DNA from: Algoriphagus sp. A40
GTDB lineage: Bacteria; Bacteroidota; Bacteroidia; Cytophagales; Cyclobacteriaceae
Length of the DNA stretch: 64,000 bases
NCBI RefSeq assembly: GCF_002002735.1
Contig: NZ_MUNY01000072.1
Location: 124,001 to 188,000 of the forward strand
Direction of reading: 5' to 3'
Positions 1-8,792 of the stretch are shown here, in pieces. The position numbers and the translations under genes were made by a program. The notes under the pieces were generated by a model. It worked only from the letters and a program-made list of their open reading frames with translations, was not told where the DNA came from and ran no database searches. Numbering within the stretch: the stretch's first letter is position 1; every line of letters starts with the position of its first letter.

Positions 1-367
1 CATGGTGATGCTGAAAGACAACCATGTTGATTTTGCGGGTGGGATCCGACCTGCTATTGAGCGTACCCGAAATTACCTGTCCCAGCATGGTCTGAATCTG
101 AAAATTGAGGTGGAAACCCGCAACCTCCAAGAAGTACAGGAAGTCCTGGAAGTCGGAGGGATTGATTATATCATGCTCGACAATATGGATTATGCCACGA
201 TGAAAGAGGCCGTGCGGATGATTGGAGGGAAATATTCAACAGAAGCTTCCGGAGGAATTACCGAGGATACCCTTGCCCAAGTTGCAGAATGCGGGGTGGA
301 TTACATTTCGATGGGGGCTCTGACCCATTCTGTAAAAAGCCTGGATATCAGTTTAAAGGCTTTTTAA
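1..367 (+). CDS. nadC: Nicotinate-nucleotide pyrophosphorylase (quinolinate phosphoribosyltransferase), C-terminal part
   Basis: The 5' part lies outside the window; about 121 residues of the C-terminal alpha/beta barrel are visible. NadC converts quinolinate and PRPP to nicotinate mononucleotide, CO2 and pyrophosphate in de novo NAD synthesis, in the cytoplasm. Family hallmarks seen are MLKDNH near the start of the fragment, the barrel strand IEVETRN, YIMLDNM, the phosphate-binding ASGGI segment and the terminal [13 protein letters not shown]. The gene ends tail-to-tail with queG and the two overlap by about 20 bp. Assignment is firm; only the missing N-terminus limits it. Confidence 0.95.
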   Translation, partial: MVMLKDNHVDFAGGIRPAIERTRNYLSQHGLNLKIEVETRNLQEVQEVLEVGGIDYIMLDNMDYATMKEAVRMIGGKYSTEASGGITEDTLAQVAECGVDYISMGALTHSVKSLDISLKAF

Positions 368-1295
368 AGTTTAGAAAATCCACATTCCGTTTGATTCCCT
401 GAAACTTGGTCCGCTTCACGGCAGACTTGGAAAAAACCCGTTTGAAGGTCTCCTCAGTCATTTCAATCCACTCGCGGTTGGTAAATCCTGCCAATTCGGA
501 ATTGGTCTGAAAGGCAGGTTCAGAGTTTGGCTTTGAAAAGCGGTTCCAGGGACAAACGTCCTGACAGATATCACATCCAAAGGCCCAATTTTCCATTTTC
601 CCGGCAAATTCATTGGGTATCGCCTCTTTCAATTCGATGGTCAAATAAGATATACACTTTGATCCATCGACAACTCCGGGCTGCACAATCGCATCGGTAG
701 GGCAGGCATCAATGCATGCCGTGCATGTGCCGCAGTAATCTTTTGCCATGGGTAAATCCGGACTTGCTTCCAGATCAAGGATGAGTTCGGCGAGAAAAAA
801 GAAGCTTCCCATCTCCCGGTTGAGAAGCAGACTGTTCTTTCCCAACCAGCCCAAACCCGCTTTCTGCGCCCATTGCCGCTCCATGACTGGGGCCGAGTCG
901 ACAAAAGACCTTCCGTTGATTTCCCCGATTTCTTCACGGAGAATCTCCAGGAATTCAGTCAGTTTTTCACGAATCACCTCATGATAGTCGGCTCCGTAGG
1001 CATATTTCGCCAGCTTGATATCGGATTTGCCTTCTGAAAGTTTTTGGGCTGGGTAATAATTGTAGATCAGCGAGACGACCGTTTTTGCCCCTTCTACGAG
1101 TTTGGTGGGATCCAGTCTTTTGTCAAAATGATTGGCGAGATAGCCCATTTGACCCTTATAATTTCGGTTGAGCCACTCTTCCAACTTCGGAGCTTCCTCC
1201 TCCAAAAATTCTGCTTTGGCAATCCCACAAAAATCAAAACCCAAGCGCTTGGCGGTGGATTTGAGGAGTTGGGAGTGTTTTTCGGCGGGATTCAT
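348..1295 (-). CDS. queG: Epoxyqueuosine reductase QueG
   Basis: QueG reduces epoxyqueuosine to queuosine in the wobble position of tRNA, using cobalamin and two 4Fe-4S clusters. The 315-residue product has the catalytic Asp133 in the segment [17 protein letters not shown] and a first cluster motif from Cys188 ([12 protein letters not shown]). The second cysteine group lies in the later [11 protein letters not shown] segment. I chose the ATG at 1295, giving an N-terminus [12 protein letters not shown] that fits the family. An in-frame ATG at 1379 would add 28 residues unlike the family and would run into the promoter region of the antitoxin gene. The 3' end overlaps nadC. Confidence 0.93.
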   Translation of the reverse strand: MNPAEKHSQLLKSTAKRLGFDFCGIAKAEFLEEEAPKLEEWLNRNYKGQMGYLANHFDKRLDPTKLVEGAKTVVSLIYNYYPAQKLSEGKSDIKLAKYAYGADYHEVIREKLTEFLEILREEIGEINGRSFVDSAPVMERQWAQKAGLGWLGKNSLLLNREMGSFFFLAELILDLEASPDLPMAKDYCGTCTACIDACPTDAIVQPGVVDGSKCISYLTIELKEAIPNEFAGKMENWAFGCDICQDVCPWNRFSKPNSEPAFQTNSELAGFTNREWIEMTEETFKRVFSKSAVKRTKFQGIKRNVDFLNFKKPLN

Positions 1296-1355
1296 AGGAT
1301 TCGAAAAGTACTCTAAAACATCCTGAAGCCAAAGGATGGAAAACTTTTGAGAAAT

Positions 1356-1387
1356 CACACGTATATTTAAATCAAACACGTGTAATC
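1356..1387 (+). promoter_or_regulatory. Candidate operator/promoter of the toxin-antitoxin pair
   Basis: Just before the antitoxin ATG lies the perfect 8-bp palindrome ACACGTGT at 1376-1383. A second ACACGT half-like copy sits at 1357-1362, about 19-20 bp upstream. Between them TATATTTA at 1362-1369 resembles the Bacteroidota -7 element TAnnTTTG (7 of 8). Ribbon-helix-helix antitoxins commonly repress their own operon by binding such paired sites; that this happens here is inference. Confidence 0.4.
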
Positions 1388-1645
1388 ATGAAAACCAAAC
1401 TCACGCTAACTGTAGAAAAAGAAATTGTAGAAAAGGCCAAGCAAAAAGCTGCCAGTAGAGGCATTTCCCTTTCCAAGATGTTTGAGGAGGTATTTTCAAA
1501 TGAAAATCCGGAAGTAGAGAAGACAGAAATACAACTGATGGCCCAAAAGCTTTTAGAAAGGCTTAACTCCATAAAGCAAATGGAGCCACAAAAAGAATCA
1601 GATAAAGTTCACCTTAAAAGATTTTTGAAGCAGAAATATGGTTAA
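1388..1645 (+). CDS. DUF6364-type ribbon-helix-helix antitoxin
   Basis: This 85-residue basic protein begins MKTKLTLTVEKEIVEKAKQ and continues ASRGISLSKMFEEV. That is the beta strand plus two helices of a ribbon-helix-helix DNA-binding fold as seen in DUF6364 proteins. The C-terminal half is charged and probably wraps the toxin. It overlaps the PIN-domain gene by 8 bp, the usual antitoxin-first order with translational coupling. Expected role: neutralise the PIN ribonuclease and repress the operon. The family call rests on pattern memory and gene order, not a search. Confidence 0.8.
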   Translation: MKTKLTLTVEKEIVEKAKQKAASRGISLSKMFEEVFSNENPEVEKTEIQLMAQKLLERLNSIKQMEPQKESDKVHLKRFLKQKYG

Positions 1646-2048
1646 GATTTTTTTGGATACGAATGTAGTGATCGACCTACTTGGCAAAAGACAACCATTT
1701 TTTGAGGATGCAAAAAAATTTTTAATCCTTGCCCAAAATGGTTTAGCCCGCCTTTTTATAGCTGAATGCAGTCTGGGAAATCTATTTTATTTGGCCTTTG
1801 AAGTGTACAAAATTCCTCAATTGGAATTTTCAATGCATGAATTCATTTCGATTTGTGAAATTGCCTCTTCCGGCAAAAAAGTAATTTCCCAATCATTGAA
1901 CTCAGAATTCAAAGACAAAGAAGATGGCCTACAATATTATACTGCCCTCGATAACAAGATGGATTTTTTGATCACAAGAGATAAAAAAGACTTTAAGTAT
2001 GGCTATGGAAAAATGCCAGTTCTATCTCCTGTTGAATTTTTTGCCTAG
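1638..2048 (+). CDS. PIN-domain toxin (VapC-like ribonuclease)
   Basis: A 136-residue PIN-domain protein. The acidic metal-binding residues are visible: Asp7 in FLDTNVVIDLL, Glu43 in IAECSLGN, Glu95/Asp96 in FKDKEDGLQYYTA and Asp115 in FLITRDKKDF. PIN toxins are Mg-dependent endoribonucleases, often cutting tRNA or rRNA, held inactive by their antitoxin. The gene starts inside the last codons of the upstream DUF6364 antitoxin. It is low in GC compared with its neighbours, as is common for mobile toxin-antitoxin modules. The RNA target cannot be told from sequence. Confidence 0.85.
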   Translation: MVKIFLDTNVVIDLLGKRQPFFEDAKKFLILAQNGLARLFIAECSLGNLFYLAFEVYKIPQLEFSMHEFISICEIASSGKKVISQSLNSEFKDKEDGLQYYTALDNKMDFLITRDKKDFKYGYGKMPVLSPVEFFA

Positions 2049-2103
2049 TAAATAGACACCCAAAACCTCAACTTAAAAACTCCACTTTCGCCCTTAGGCT
2101 AAA

Positions 2104-2140
2104 GAACAGCCCGAAATTTGAAGTTTCGGGCTGTTCATTT
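2104..2140. terminator. Bidirectional intrinsic terminator
   Basis: A perfect 13-bp inverted repeat (arms 2104-2116 and 2124-2136, 7-nt loop) lies between the convergent PIN toxin gene and the large lipoprotein gene. The right flank is T-rich on the plus strand and the left flank is A-rich, so it can serve both strands. Confidence 0.85.
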
Positions 2141-2176
2141 GTTTCTACTCTTTTCCTTTTTCAGGTATTCTATTTC

Positions 2177-4867
2177 TTATCTGGCGAAAATCGTCAGTTT
2201 CTTCATTGCCCAAGGTTGTTCACCTTTTTCAGCGACTTGAATTCGAACAAATTTCCCTAAGGAGTTCCCGTTCAAACGTACGGTATTGATTCCTTTTACG
2301 CCGGTTCCGTTCCCTACTTCCACCCACTTGCTGCCATCAGCAGATACTGAAACGGTATATTTTAGCGGGAATTGCTCATCTCCTGAGTCGAACTGGATTT
2401 CCGCAAGGTTGTGCTCCTTTGGAAGCTCCACTTGGAACCACATTCCTGGTTCCTGTGGCGTTTCTGTTTTCCAACCTTTGAAGCTGAATGCATAGGACGG
2501 ATCTTTGGTCGAGCCTACTCCCTGCAAAGCCGTACTGCTGGCAGTGACTTTCCAGGTATCCTGAGGGAAAAGTGCCTTTGGAACTTCCCCGACCAATTCG
2601 TCATAGCCATAATTGGACTTTCTGGCGGCTGTTTCTTTACGGACCTGGGCTACAAACTCCGGATCGACAAAGCTTCCCTTGTTTCCAAATTCATTTCGGA
2701 TATATGAAACGACCGAGGCAATCCATTCATCATCATTGGTATTCATTGGGATCATGACGCCTTCATATTCTTTGCCTTCAATTGATCCGGTCAGGCCATG
2801 AAGCAAAGTTTTCACAGCATATTCTGGATGGCCTAATATTCTTGGGGACCCTGAGAATGCAGGAGCTATAAGATTTCCTCCTCCCGCAGGTGTTCCCAAT
2901 CCTTTCACCCCGTGACAGGTTGAGCAGTAGCTGTCAAATATGGTCTTGCCTTTGGCAAAAAGAACTTGCTGCTCAGGAGAATATTGAGTTGAGGCCAGCT
3001 TCTTGGCTTCTTCTTCTCTTTCCAAAAGTTGAGTGGAAACCAGCTGAACCCCTTTCGCCTGGTTGGCCTTCAGACTGGACTGAAGCAGTTTATCCGCGTT
3101 TTCCACTTTCAGAATATAGGCACTTTGCAAAGCTTGGATTGCTACGCCTGGATCGGAATCATTTGCCATTGCCCGGTAATCGTCAGCCAGACTTTTTTCT
3201 CCATACTTGTAAAGAGTTTCGCTGGCTCTGAGAGCTTGGATTCGAATGGCGGGACTTGGGTCTTTCATCAATTTTCTGACCAGCTCCACTTTCAAAGCTC
3301 CCAATCCTTCCAGAGTCCAAAGGGCATGAATCCTCGCCAATTCATTGGTCGAATTCACCATTTTTTCCAAGTCCCCTGCAACTGATTTATCCTGTCTCAG
3401 GATGATGTTTTGCTGAGCCTGATCTCTCCACCAGCCATTTGGATGTTCCAGATGGCGGACGAGTTCGGCAGTTGTTTCATCATACATCCGAGGTTTTTCC
3501 TTGCTTCTCTCCATCCCATCGTATGTCACTCTCCAGATTCGGCCATTTCCGACGATATCATCCATTTGGTACTGCTGGATCTTAGTTCGCAAGTAGCTGC
3601 CTTCCTGTGTCCAGTTTCCTTCCTGGATAATTCCCCGGTACATATCCACGATATACATGGTGCCGTCCGGTGCTGTGGCGATATCCACCGGTCTGAAAAG
3701 TGGGTCGGTGGACTGGATAAACTCTGACTCCGAATCAATGTATTCGTTTTGGAGGTAGGTAAGACCTTCCTCTTTTTCGGATTTGACCTGCCGGATAATC
3801 CTACCAACAGGCTCCCCATAAAAATACTGTCCGATCAACTCTTTTGGAAGACGATCACCTCGAAATACGTCATTTCCTGCTGATCCTGTCACATTGTTTA
3901 GTGAACCGTCAGGTTTGGTTTCACGCATTCCCGGCTCGAAATCTGCCAGTTTCACCAAGCTGTATGGAACACGGAATCCCTCGCGAAGCTGACCCTCTAC
4001 CCGGAAATTGCCATAGACAATCGGGAATTGGTAATTCTGCGGCACCCCGCCTGCTCCATCCTGAAACCAAACCTGCCCATAATTGTCCTGAGTCACACCC
4101 CACTGACCGTAAGGATTACCTGTCGGTTCTTGAATCACCCCATCTGGAGTCCAACGAATTCTTCTCGAATTGTAGGTACTGTACATCCAGTTGTCCATGG
4201 TCCAGGTCAAAAAGCTGGTCTGGTGCTCTACATTTCCGGACTTGCCAAGACCAGTGGCAAACAGCTCTTTTTTGTCTGCTTTGCCATCATTGTCAGTATC
4301 GGTGTATTTGTACACATGATCCTCATTGGATTCCATGGACAAAATGGTATTTGGCCCAAAAGGAACTACAAATCGCGGGAACACGAGACTGTCCAAAAAC
4401 ACTACGCCTGTCTCATAGATCCCGTCATTGTCCTCATCTTCCCATCTGGATATGCGTGAAGTGGCAAACAACTCTCCATTGGCATCGATATCCTGCATGT
4501 AACTTCTGAGTTCGAGCACATACATCCTTCCATTCCCATCAAACTGAATGGCGGCAGGTTCTCTTACTTGAGGTTCGGAAAGAATCGGCTCAATTTTGTA
4601 TCCCGGCTTCAGGACGAAGGTTTTCATTTCCTCGTTGGCGGACAAAGGAATCACCGGTGGCATGGGTGTCAGATCGATGCCTTTCCAGCGGGGAGATTCC
4701 AAATCCACATCTGCCGGAATTGCTATACTCGGATAGGGAGCTTCTGCTCTTTTGGGATCCAAACTCTCAGCTGGTGAAATGTCAAATGGAGATCTTTCTT
4801 TTTTGCAGCCGGACAATACAGCTAAAGAAACACAGGAAATGAAAAGAAGTTTTTTGGATAGTTGCAT
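2177..4867 (-). CDS. PVC-type heme-binding lipoprotein: propeller + HEAT + cytochrome c + discoidin-like domain
   Basis: An 896-residue exported lipoprotein with lipobox LSGC and Cys21 as the lipidated residue. In order: a linker, a six-bladed propeller of the 'membrane-bound dehydrogenase' type (about 80-430, with calcium-loop-like repeats such as DEDNDGIYETG and DTDNDGKADK), HEAT-like helical repeats (about 470-620), and a cytochrome c domain with heme motif CSTCH at 648-652 and a likely axial Met in MIPM. The C-terminal sandwich (about 760-896) resembles F5/8 type C/discoidin domains that bind sugars. Such proteins are thought to oxidise sugars or polysaccharides in the cell envelope; the substrate is unknown. 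The gene stands alone. Confidence 0.85.
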   Translation of the reverse strand: MQLSKKLLFISCVSLAVLSGCKKERSPFDISPAESLDPKRAEAPYPSIAIPADVDLESPRWKGIDLTPMPPVIPLSANEEMKTFVLKPGYKIEPILSEPQVREPAAIQFDGNGRMYVLELRSYMQDIDANGELFATSRISRWEDEDNDGIYETGVVFLDSLVFPRFVVPFGPNTILSMESNEDHVYKYTDTDNDGKADKKELFATGLGKSGNVEHQTSFLTWTMDNWMYSTYNSRRIRWTPDGVIQEPTGNPYGQWGVTQDNYGQVWFQDGAGGVPQNYQFPIVYGNFRVEGQLREGFRVPYSLVKLADFEPGMRETKPDGSLNNVTGSAGNDVFRGDRLPKELIGQYFYGEPVGRIIRQVKSEKEEGLTYLQNEYIDSESEFIQSTDPLFRPVDIATAPDGTMYIVDMYRGIIQEGNWTQEGSYLRTKIQQYQMDDIVGNGRIWRVTYDGMERSKEKPRMYDETTAELVRHLEHPNGWWRDQAQQNIILRQDKSVAGDLEKMVNSTNELARIHALWTLEGLGALKVELVRKLMKDPSPAIRIQALRASETLYKYGEKSLADDYRAMANDSDPGVAIQALQSAYILKVENADKLLQSSLKANQAKGVQLVSTQLLEREEEAKKLASTQYSPEQQVLFAKGKTIFDSYCSTCHGVKGLGTPAGGGNLIAPAFSGSPRILGHPEYAVKTLLHGLTGSIEGKEYEGVMIPMNTNDDEWIASVVSYIRNEFGNKGSFVDPEFVAQVRKETAARKSNYGYDELVGEVPKALFPQDTWKVTASSTALQGVGSTKDPSYAFSFKGWKTETPQEPGMWFQVELPKEHNLAEIQFDSGDEQFPLKYTVSVSADGSKWVEVGNGTGVKGINTVRLNGNSLGKFVRIQVAEKGEQPWAMKKLTIFAR

Positions 4868-5078
4868 CTACAATCAGGGTCAGGTTTTAGGCTAAAGATT
4901 TACTTCATTATATCATTGACTCTCTTCAAAGCCAAAACAGATCGGCCAAAATATGGGTTTTTGGCCTTAAGTACTTACCCTCAGAATATTTTTTTAGGCT
5001 ACTTGGCCAAGATATAAAAGTGAAACCCTTCCTGAAGAAATGGAATTTAGCTTGGCACCTAAAAAGTGATTTTCTCTT

Positions 5079-5294
5079 TTATTCCTTTAGCCGATCCTGA
5101 TACCATTGCTCATCAAAGGTCTCGTTGATTTCAACAGGAGCTGTCAAAACTGCCCAGACCATCCAACCTATCAAAAACGGACCGGCAAGGAAGATCAACC
5201 AAATAAGAAAGTGACTGATATTGATCTGGATCAAGGTGACAAACAGAATCAAAATTCCTGTCACTATTCCTACCGAAGTCAGATAGTTTTTCAT
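5079..5294 (-). CDS. Small two-helix membrane protein, unknown function
   Basis: A 71-residue product with two hydrophobic segments (roughly residues 5-27 and 29-50) and an acidic tail ending FDEQWYQDRLKE. This resembles a widespread uncharacterised family of tiny Bacteroidota membrane proteins. I prefer the ATG at 5294 (MKNYLTSVG); an upstream in-frame ATG at 5402 would add 36 residues with no membrane or domain character. It is divergent from the VWA gene. No function can be assigned. Confidence 0.6.
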   Translation of the reverse strand: MKNYLTSVGIVTGILILFVTLIQINISHFLIWLIFLAGPFLIGWMVWAVLTAPVEINETFDEQWYQDRLKE

Positions 5295-5546
5295 CTTTCC
5301 GGAGATTTTATCTGTTATATTAAACTCAGATGCATATCCGTTTGTTATTCCCCAAACTGACAGCAATAAGGCTTGCCAGGCTTGTAAAATGGCATTTTCC
5401 AACCAAATTTATTTATCAGAGCCGCCTGCTAAAGTCTTGCGTCTAAAATCTAATTATGAAATCGAGCATGACGAAACTGTCACACATTGAGATGAATTTC
5501 ATCCACGCGAGATTCCATGTGGTCATTGAAAATCAATTATAAACAC

Positions 5547-6647
5547 ATGAAAGGATTTCGCTTCACCCAGTATGTACCTCCCAATGATCCGGAGAAAAAT
5601 ACCTTCGAAAACCTGCTCAATATTTTCCTTCAGCTAGTTACAATGACGGGAGGGGATGTGGCAGAAGCACTGAGTTGGCTGACCAATCTGGACAAGCGAT
5701 ACAACATGACCAATCCGAATTATGGCATCGGTGACTTTATAGAAGACCTCAAATCCAAAGGATACCTCACAGAGGAAAATCAAAAAGGCGAATTCAAAAT
5801 CACCGGAAAGGCAGAGCAAAACATCCGCAAAAATGCACTGGAAGAGATTTTTGGCAAATTGAAGCGCAGCAAATCAGGCCAACACAAGACCACTCATTCC
5901 GGTACTGGAGATGAGCGGGGCACAGACCGACGTGCTTTTGAATTCGGTGACAACCTGGACCAGATTGCCCTGACTGATTCTCTCAGAAATGCCCAGGCCA
6001 ATCATGGCTTTTCGGGTGAATACCTGCTCACCGAGGATGATCTTGAAGTCATGGAAAATGAGGTTCGGTCTCAGACCTCCACCGTTTTGATGATCGATAT
6101 TTCCCACTCCATGATTTTGTACGGGGAGGATCGGATCACACCTGCCAAAAAAGTCGCGATGGCACTGGCGGAACTCATTAAAACTCGCTACCCAAAAGAC
6201 ACCTTGGACATCATCGTGTTTGGAAATGACGCTTGGCAGATCGAAATCAAGGATTTGCCCTACCTGCAGGTTGGACCCTACCACACCAATACTGTGGCTG
6301 GATTGGAACTCGCAATGGATTTGCTAAGAAGGCGAAAAAACCCAAACAAGCAGATTTTCATGATCACCGACGGTAAACCAACCTGCCTGAAAGTCGGAAT
6401 CAAATACTATAAAAACAGCTTTGGCATCGACAGCAAAATCCTCGCTGAAACGCTAAAACTTGCTGCACAATGCCGAAAAATTAAAATCCCCGTGACCACT
6501 TTCATGATTGCCTCTGACCCTTACCTGAAGGAATTTGTCAAAGAGTTCACCAAAGTTAACAACGGCAATGCCTATTACTCCAGTCTCAAAGGTCTTGGAG
6601 ACCTCATTTTTGAAGATTACAGACGAAACCGAACCAAACGCTTCTAA
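5547..6647 (+). CDS. VWA-domain protein partnering an AAA+ ATPase
   Basis: A 366-residue protein with a C-terminal von Willebrand factor A domain. The MIDAS metal site is visible as Asp184-x-Ser186-x-Ser188 in MIDISHSM, with the later MITDGKPT segment as its continuation. The N-terminal part (about 20-175) is mostly helical. I start at the ATG at 5547 (MKGFRFTQYVPP); an ATG 30 bases upstream is less family-like. The next gene, an AAA+ ATPase, follows after 2 bases. This is the MoxR/magnesium-chelatase-like arrangement in which the ATPase and VWA protein together remodel or insert metal into a client protein. The client is not identifiable here. Confidence 0.82.
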   Translation: MKGFRFTQYVPPNDPEKNTFENLLNIFLQLVTMTGGDVAEALSWLTNLDKRYNMTNPNYGIGDFIEDLKSKGYLTEENQKGEFKITGKAEQNIRKNALEEIFGKLKRSKSGQHKTTHSGTGDERGTDRRAFEFGDNLDQIALTDSLRNAQANHGFSGEYLLTEDDLEVMENEVRSQTSTVLMIDISHSMILYGEDRITPAKKVAMALAELIKTRYPKDTLDIIVFGNDAWQIEIKDLPYLQVGPYHTNTVAGLELAMDLLRRRKNPNKQIFMITDGKPTCLKVGIKYYKNSFGIDSKILAETLKLAAQCRKIKIPVTTFMIASDPYLKEFVKEFTKVNNGNAYYSSLKGLGDLIFEDYRRNRTKRF

Positions 6648-6649
6648 GC

Positions 6650-8176
6650 ATGGACTACCAAAAACTAACCGGAAACCAACTTTTACAAATCAAAACCCTC
6701 GGACAGCTTAAGGCTGCCGGATATACACCAAAGTCCATCAAAGAAGAGCTCCGTGACAACCTGATTCTGAAAATCAAACGAAAAGAAAACGTCTTTGAAG
6801 GAATCTGGGGATACGAAGACACTGTGATTCCTGACATCGAGCGGGCCATCCTTTCCCGCCACAACATCAATCTGCTCGGGCTTCGCGGACAGGCCAAAAC
6901 CCGGATTGCACGGATGATGACTCATCTTTTGGATGAATATTTGCCGGTAGTGTTTGGATCAGAACTCAATGATGATCCGATGCATCCGCTTTCCACTTTT
7001 GCCAAAAATCTCATAGAAGAAAAAGGAGACGATACTCCTGTCACCTGGTGGCACCGGGAAGACCGATATACAGAAAAACTGGCAACTCCTGACGTTTCTG
7101 TAGCAGATCTGATCGGAGACGTAGACCCAATCAAAGCTGCGACCATGAAACTCAGCTATAACGATGAGCGGGTGATTCATTACGGACTGGTTCCGAGATC
7201 CCACCGTTCGATTTTTGTCATCAATGAGCTTCCGGATCTGCAGGCTAGAATCCAGGTTGCCCTCTTCAATATTCTGCAGGAAGGCGACATTCAGATTCGT
7301 GGGTTCAAACTGAGATTGCCATTGGATATTCAGTTTGTCTTCACAGCCAACCCGGAAGATTATACCAACCGTGGAAGTATCGTCACTCCGCTGAAAGACC
7401 GGATCGAAAGCCAGATCATCACCCATTATCCAAAATCAATCGAAATTGGCCGAAAAATCACAGCCCAGGAAGCTAATCTAAAAGGCAAACCGCTGGAAAA
7501 TATCCACGTGCCTGAGCTCATGAAGGACCTCATCGAGCAGATTGCAATTGAGGCAAGAGGTTCTGAACTGGTGGATGAAAAAAGCGGTGTATCTGCCAGA
7601 TTGACCATTTCAGCCTATGAAAATCTGATTTCGGCTGCCGAAAGGAGACTTTACCTAAATGGAGAAGCCAACACGGTGGTTCGGATTGCCGACTTGATCG
7701 GGGTGATTCCTGCTATCACCGGAAAGGTCGAACTCGTCTATGAAGGCGAGCAGGAAGGGGCCGGATTGGTTGCTTACAATCTGATCGGAAAAGCAATCCG
7801 TACCCAGTTTGTCAATTATTTCCCTTCTCCTGAGCAAAAGAAAAAGGACAAAAGCGGCAATCCCTATGTGCTTCCTTTGGCTTGGTTTGGGGAGGGAAAT
7901 GTGTTGGATATCCTTGCCTCCCAGCCGGACAAAGAATACAAAAGCCTGCTTCATACCGTCCCAGGACTGGAAGAAGTAGTGACCCAGATGGTCAAAAAAC
8001 TTCCTGAAAAAGAGAAGGAATTTTACATGGAATTTGCACTCCACGGATTGGCTGAATTTTCTCAGTTGAGCAAAAAGCTATTGGATACTGGATTGCAGTT
8101 CAAAGATTTGTTCAGTTCCATGTTTGATATTGGGACAGCGGATGAAGGAGACTTCGGGGAAGAAGATGATAATTGA
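6650..8176 (+). CDS. Magnesium-chelatase-like AAA+ ATPase
   Basis: A 508-residue ATPase. The Walker A motif is GLRGQAKT at 77-84 and the Walker B region is IFVINELPDL. Later segments FTANPEDYTNRGSIVTPLKDR carry the sensor and arginine-finger region typical of the ChlI/MoxR group. A helical C-terminal extension (about 330-508) follows. It is coupled to the upstream VWA gene (2-base gap), so the two should act as one complex in the cytoplasm. It lacks the neighbours expected for chlorophyll or cobalamin synthesis, so a chaperone-like role is more likely than true metal chelation. Confidence 0.85.
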   Translation: MDYQKLTGNQLLQIKTLGQLKAAGYTPKSIKEELRDNLILKIKRKENVFEGIWGYEDTVIPDIERAILSRHNINLLGLRGQAKTRIARMMTHLLDEYLPVVFGSELNDDPMHPLSTFAKNLIEEKGDDTPVTWWHREDRYTEKLATPDVSVADLIGDVDPIKAATMKLSYNDERVIHYGLVPRSHRSIFVINELPDLQARIQVALFNILQEGDIQIRGFKLRLPLDIQFVFTANPEDYTNRGSIVTPLKDRIESQIITHYPKSIEIGRKITAQEANLKGKPLENIHVPELMKDLIEQIAIEARGSELVDEKSGVSARLTISAYENLISAAERRLYLNGEANTVVRIADLIGVIPAITGKVELVYEGEQEGAGLVAYNLIGKAIRTQFVNYFPSPEQKKKDKSGNPYVLPLAWFGEGNVLDILASQPDKEYKSLLHTVPGLEEVVTQMVKKLPEKEKEFYMEFALHGLAEFSQLSKKLLDTGLQFKDLFSSMFDIGTADEGDFGEEDDN

Positions 8177-8199
8177 AAAGGGGCGAAAGCCTCTTTTTT
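8176..8199 (+). terminator. Intrinsic terminator after the VWA/AAA operon
   Basis: A GGGGC/GCCTC stem closed by a GAAA tetraloop (8180-8193) is extended by A-T pairs and followed by six T. It starts at the stop codon of the AAA+ gene. Confidence 0.85.
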
Positions 8200-8327
8200 G
8201 GTTCACCGTAGGAGGCGCTGAGAACGCTGAGATCTTTTAATATTGATTTTGCACTCTTATGGTAAAAAATTAGTGTTGATCCCTGTCTTCTTCTGCGAAC
8301 ACCTTGGAAGACTCTTGCGGAGATTTT

Positions 8328-8690
8328 TCACTTCAAGTGCAGCAAGATCAATGCGATCAAGGCCGGGAATCCCTGAATCCAAAAAATCTTCTTGCTGGCC
8401 GTCAGGGCGCCAAAGACTCCCGCAACAAGCACGCAGCTGAGGAAAAAGACGGCAATGTAGAATGACCACATCGGATCGGAAATCAATAATGACCAGATCA
8501 AGCCAGCCACCAAAAAGCCATTGTACAAGCCCTGATTGGCGGCCAATACTTTTGTCTTTGGAAATACATCCGCTGGTATTGACCTGAATGTTTTCCTGCC
8601 AATTGTGTCCCAAGCGAACATTTCGAAGTACAAAAAGTAGAGGTGCAAAGCAGCGATGCCACCGATAACGAGTTGTGAGGCGAGTTCCAT
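8328..8690 (-). CDS. DUF1304 family membrane protein
   Basis: A 120-residue hydrophobic protein with four predicted transmembrane helices. Family features include the N-terminal helix with ALHLYFLYFEMFAW, the segment LAANQGLYNGFLVAGL and the final helix. Function of DUF1304 is unknown. It is transcribed away from the RsmF-like gene; the shared upstream region contains an inverted and a direct repeat (see 8734-8781). Confidence 0.85.
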   Translation of the reverse strand: MELASQLVIGGIAALHLYFLYFEMFAWDTIGRKTFRSIPADVFPKTKVLAANQGLYNGFLVAGLIWSLLISDPMWSFYIAVFFLSCVLVAGVFGALTASKKIFWIQGFPALIALILLHLK

Positions 8691-8733
8691 TTTCTTTGGG
8701 GTTTATCGACAATTTAATCTTTTTGTAATAAAC

Positions 8734-8788
8734 AGTGATCAGTCCCAGTTTCCTGCTTACTGCGACTGCTTACTGATCACTACCTTTG
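8734..8788. repeat. Inverted repeat enclosing a tandem 10-bp direct repeat, ending at a -7 promoter element
   Basis: A 9-bp perfect inverted repeat (AGTGATCAG at 8734-8742 and CTGATCACT at 8773-8781) encloses two copies of CTGCTTACTG (8753-8762 and 8766-8775, 13-bp period). TACCTTTG at 8781-8788 is a perfect TAnnTTTG -7 element. It lies in the divergent region between the DUF1304 and RsmF-like genes and may be an operator, a dispersed repeat, or both. Confidence 0.5.
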
Positions 8789-8792
8789 TCCT

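Noticed and set aside
1296-1379. N-terminal extension of QueG to an ATG at 1379
   Set aside because: The extra 28 residues are hydrophobic and unlike QueG, and the region is better explained as the antitoxin promoter.
3844-4509. 221-residue plus-strand frame opposite the heme lipoprotein gene
   Set aside because: Composition is rich in Cys, His and Trp with no fold-like pattern; it is a shadow of the minus-strand propeller gene.
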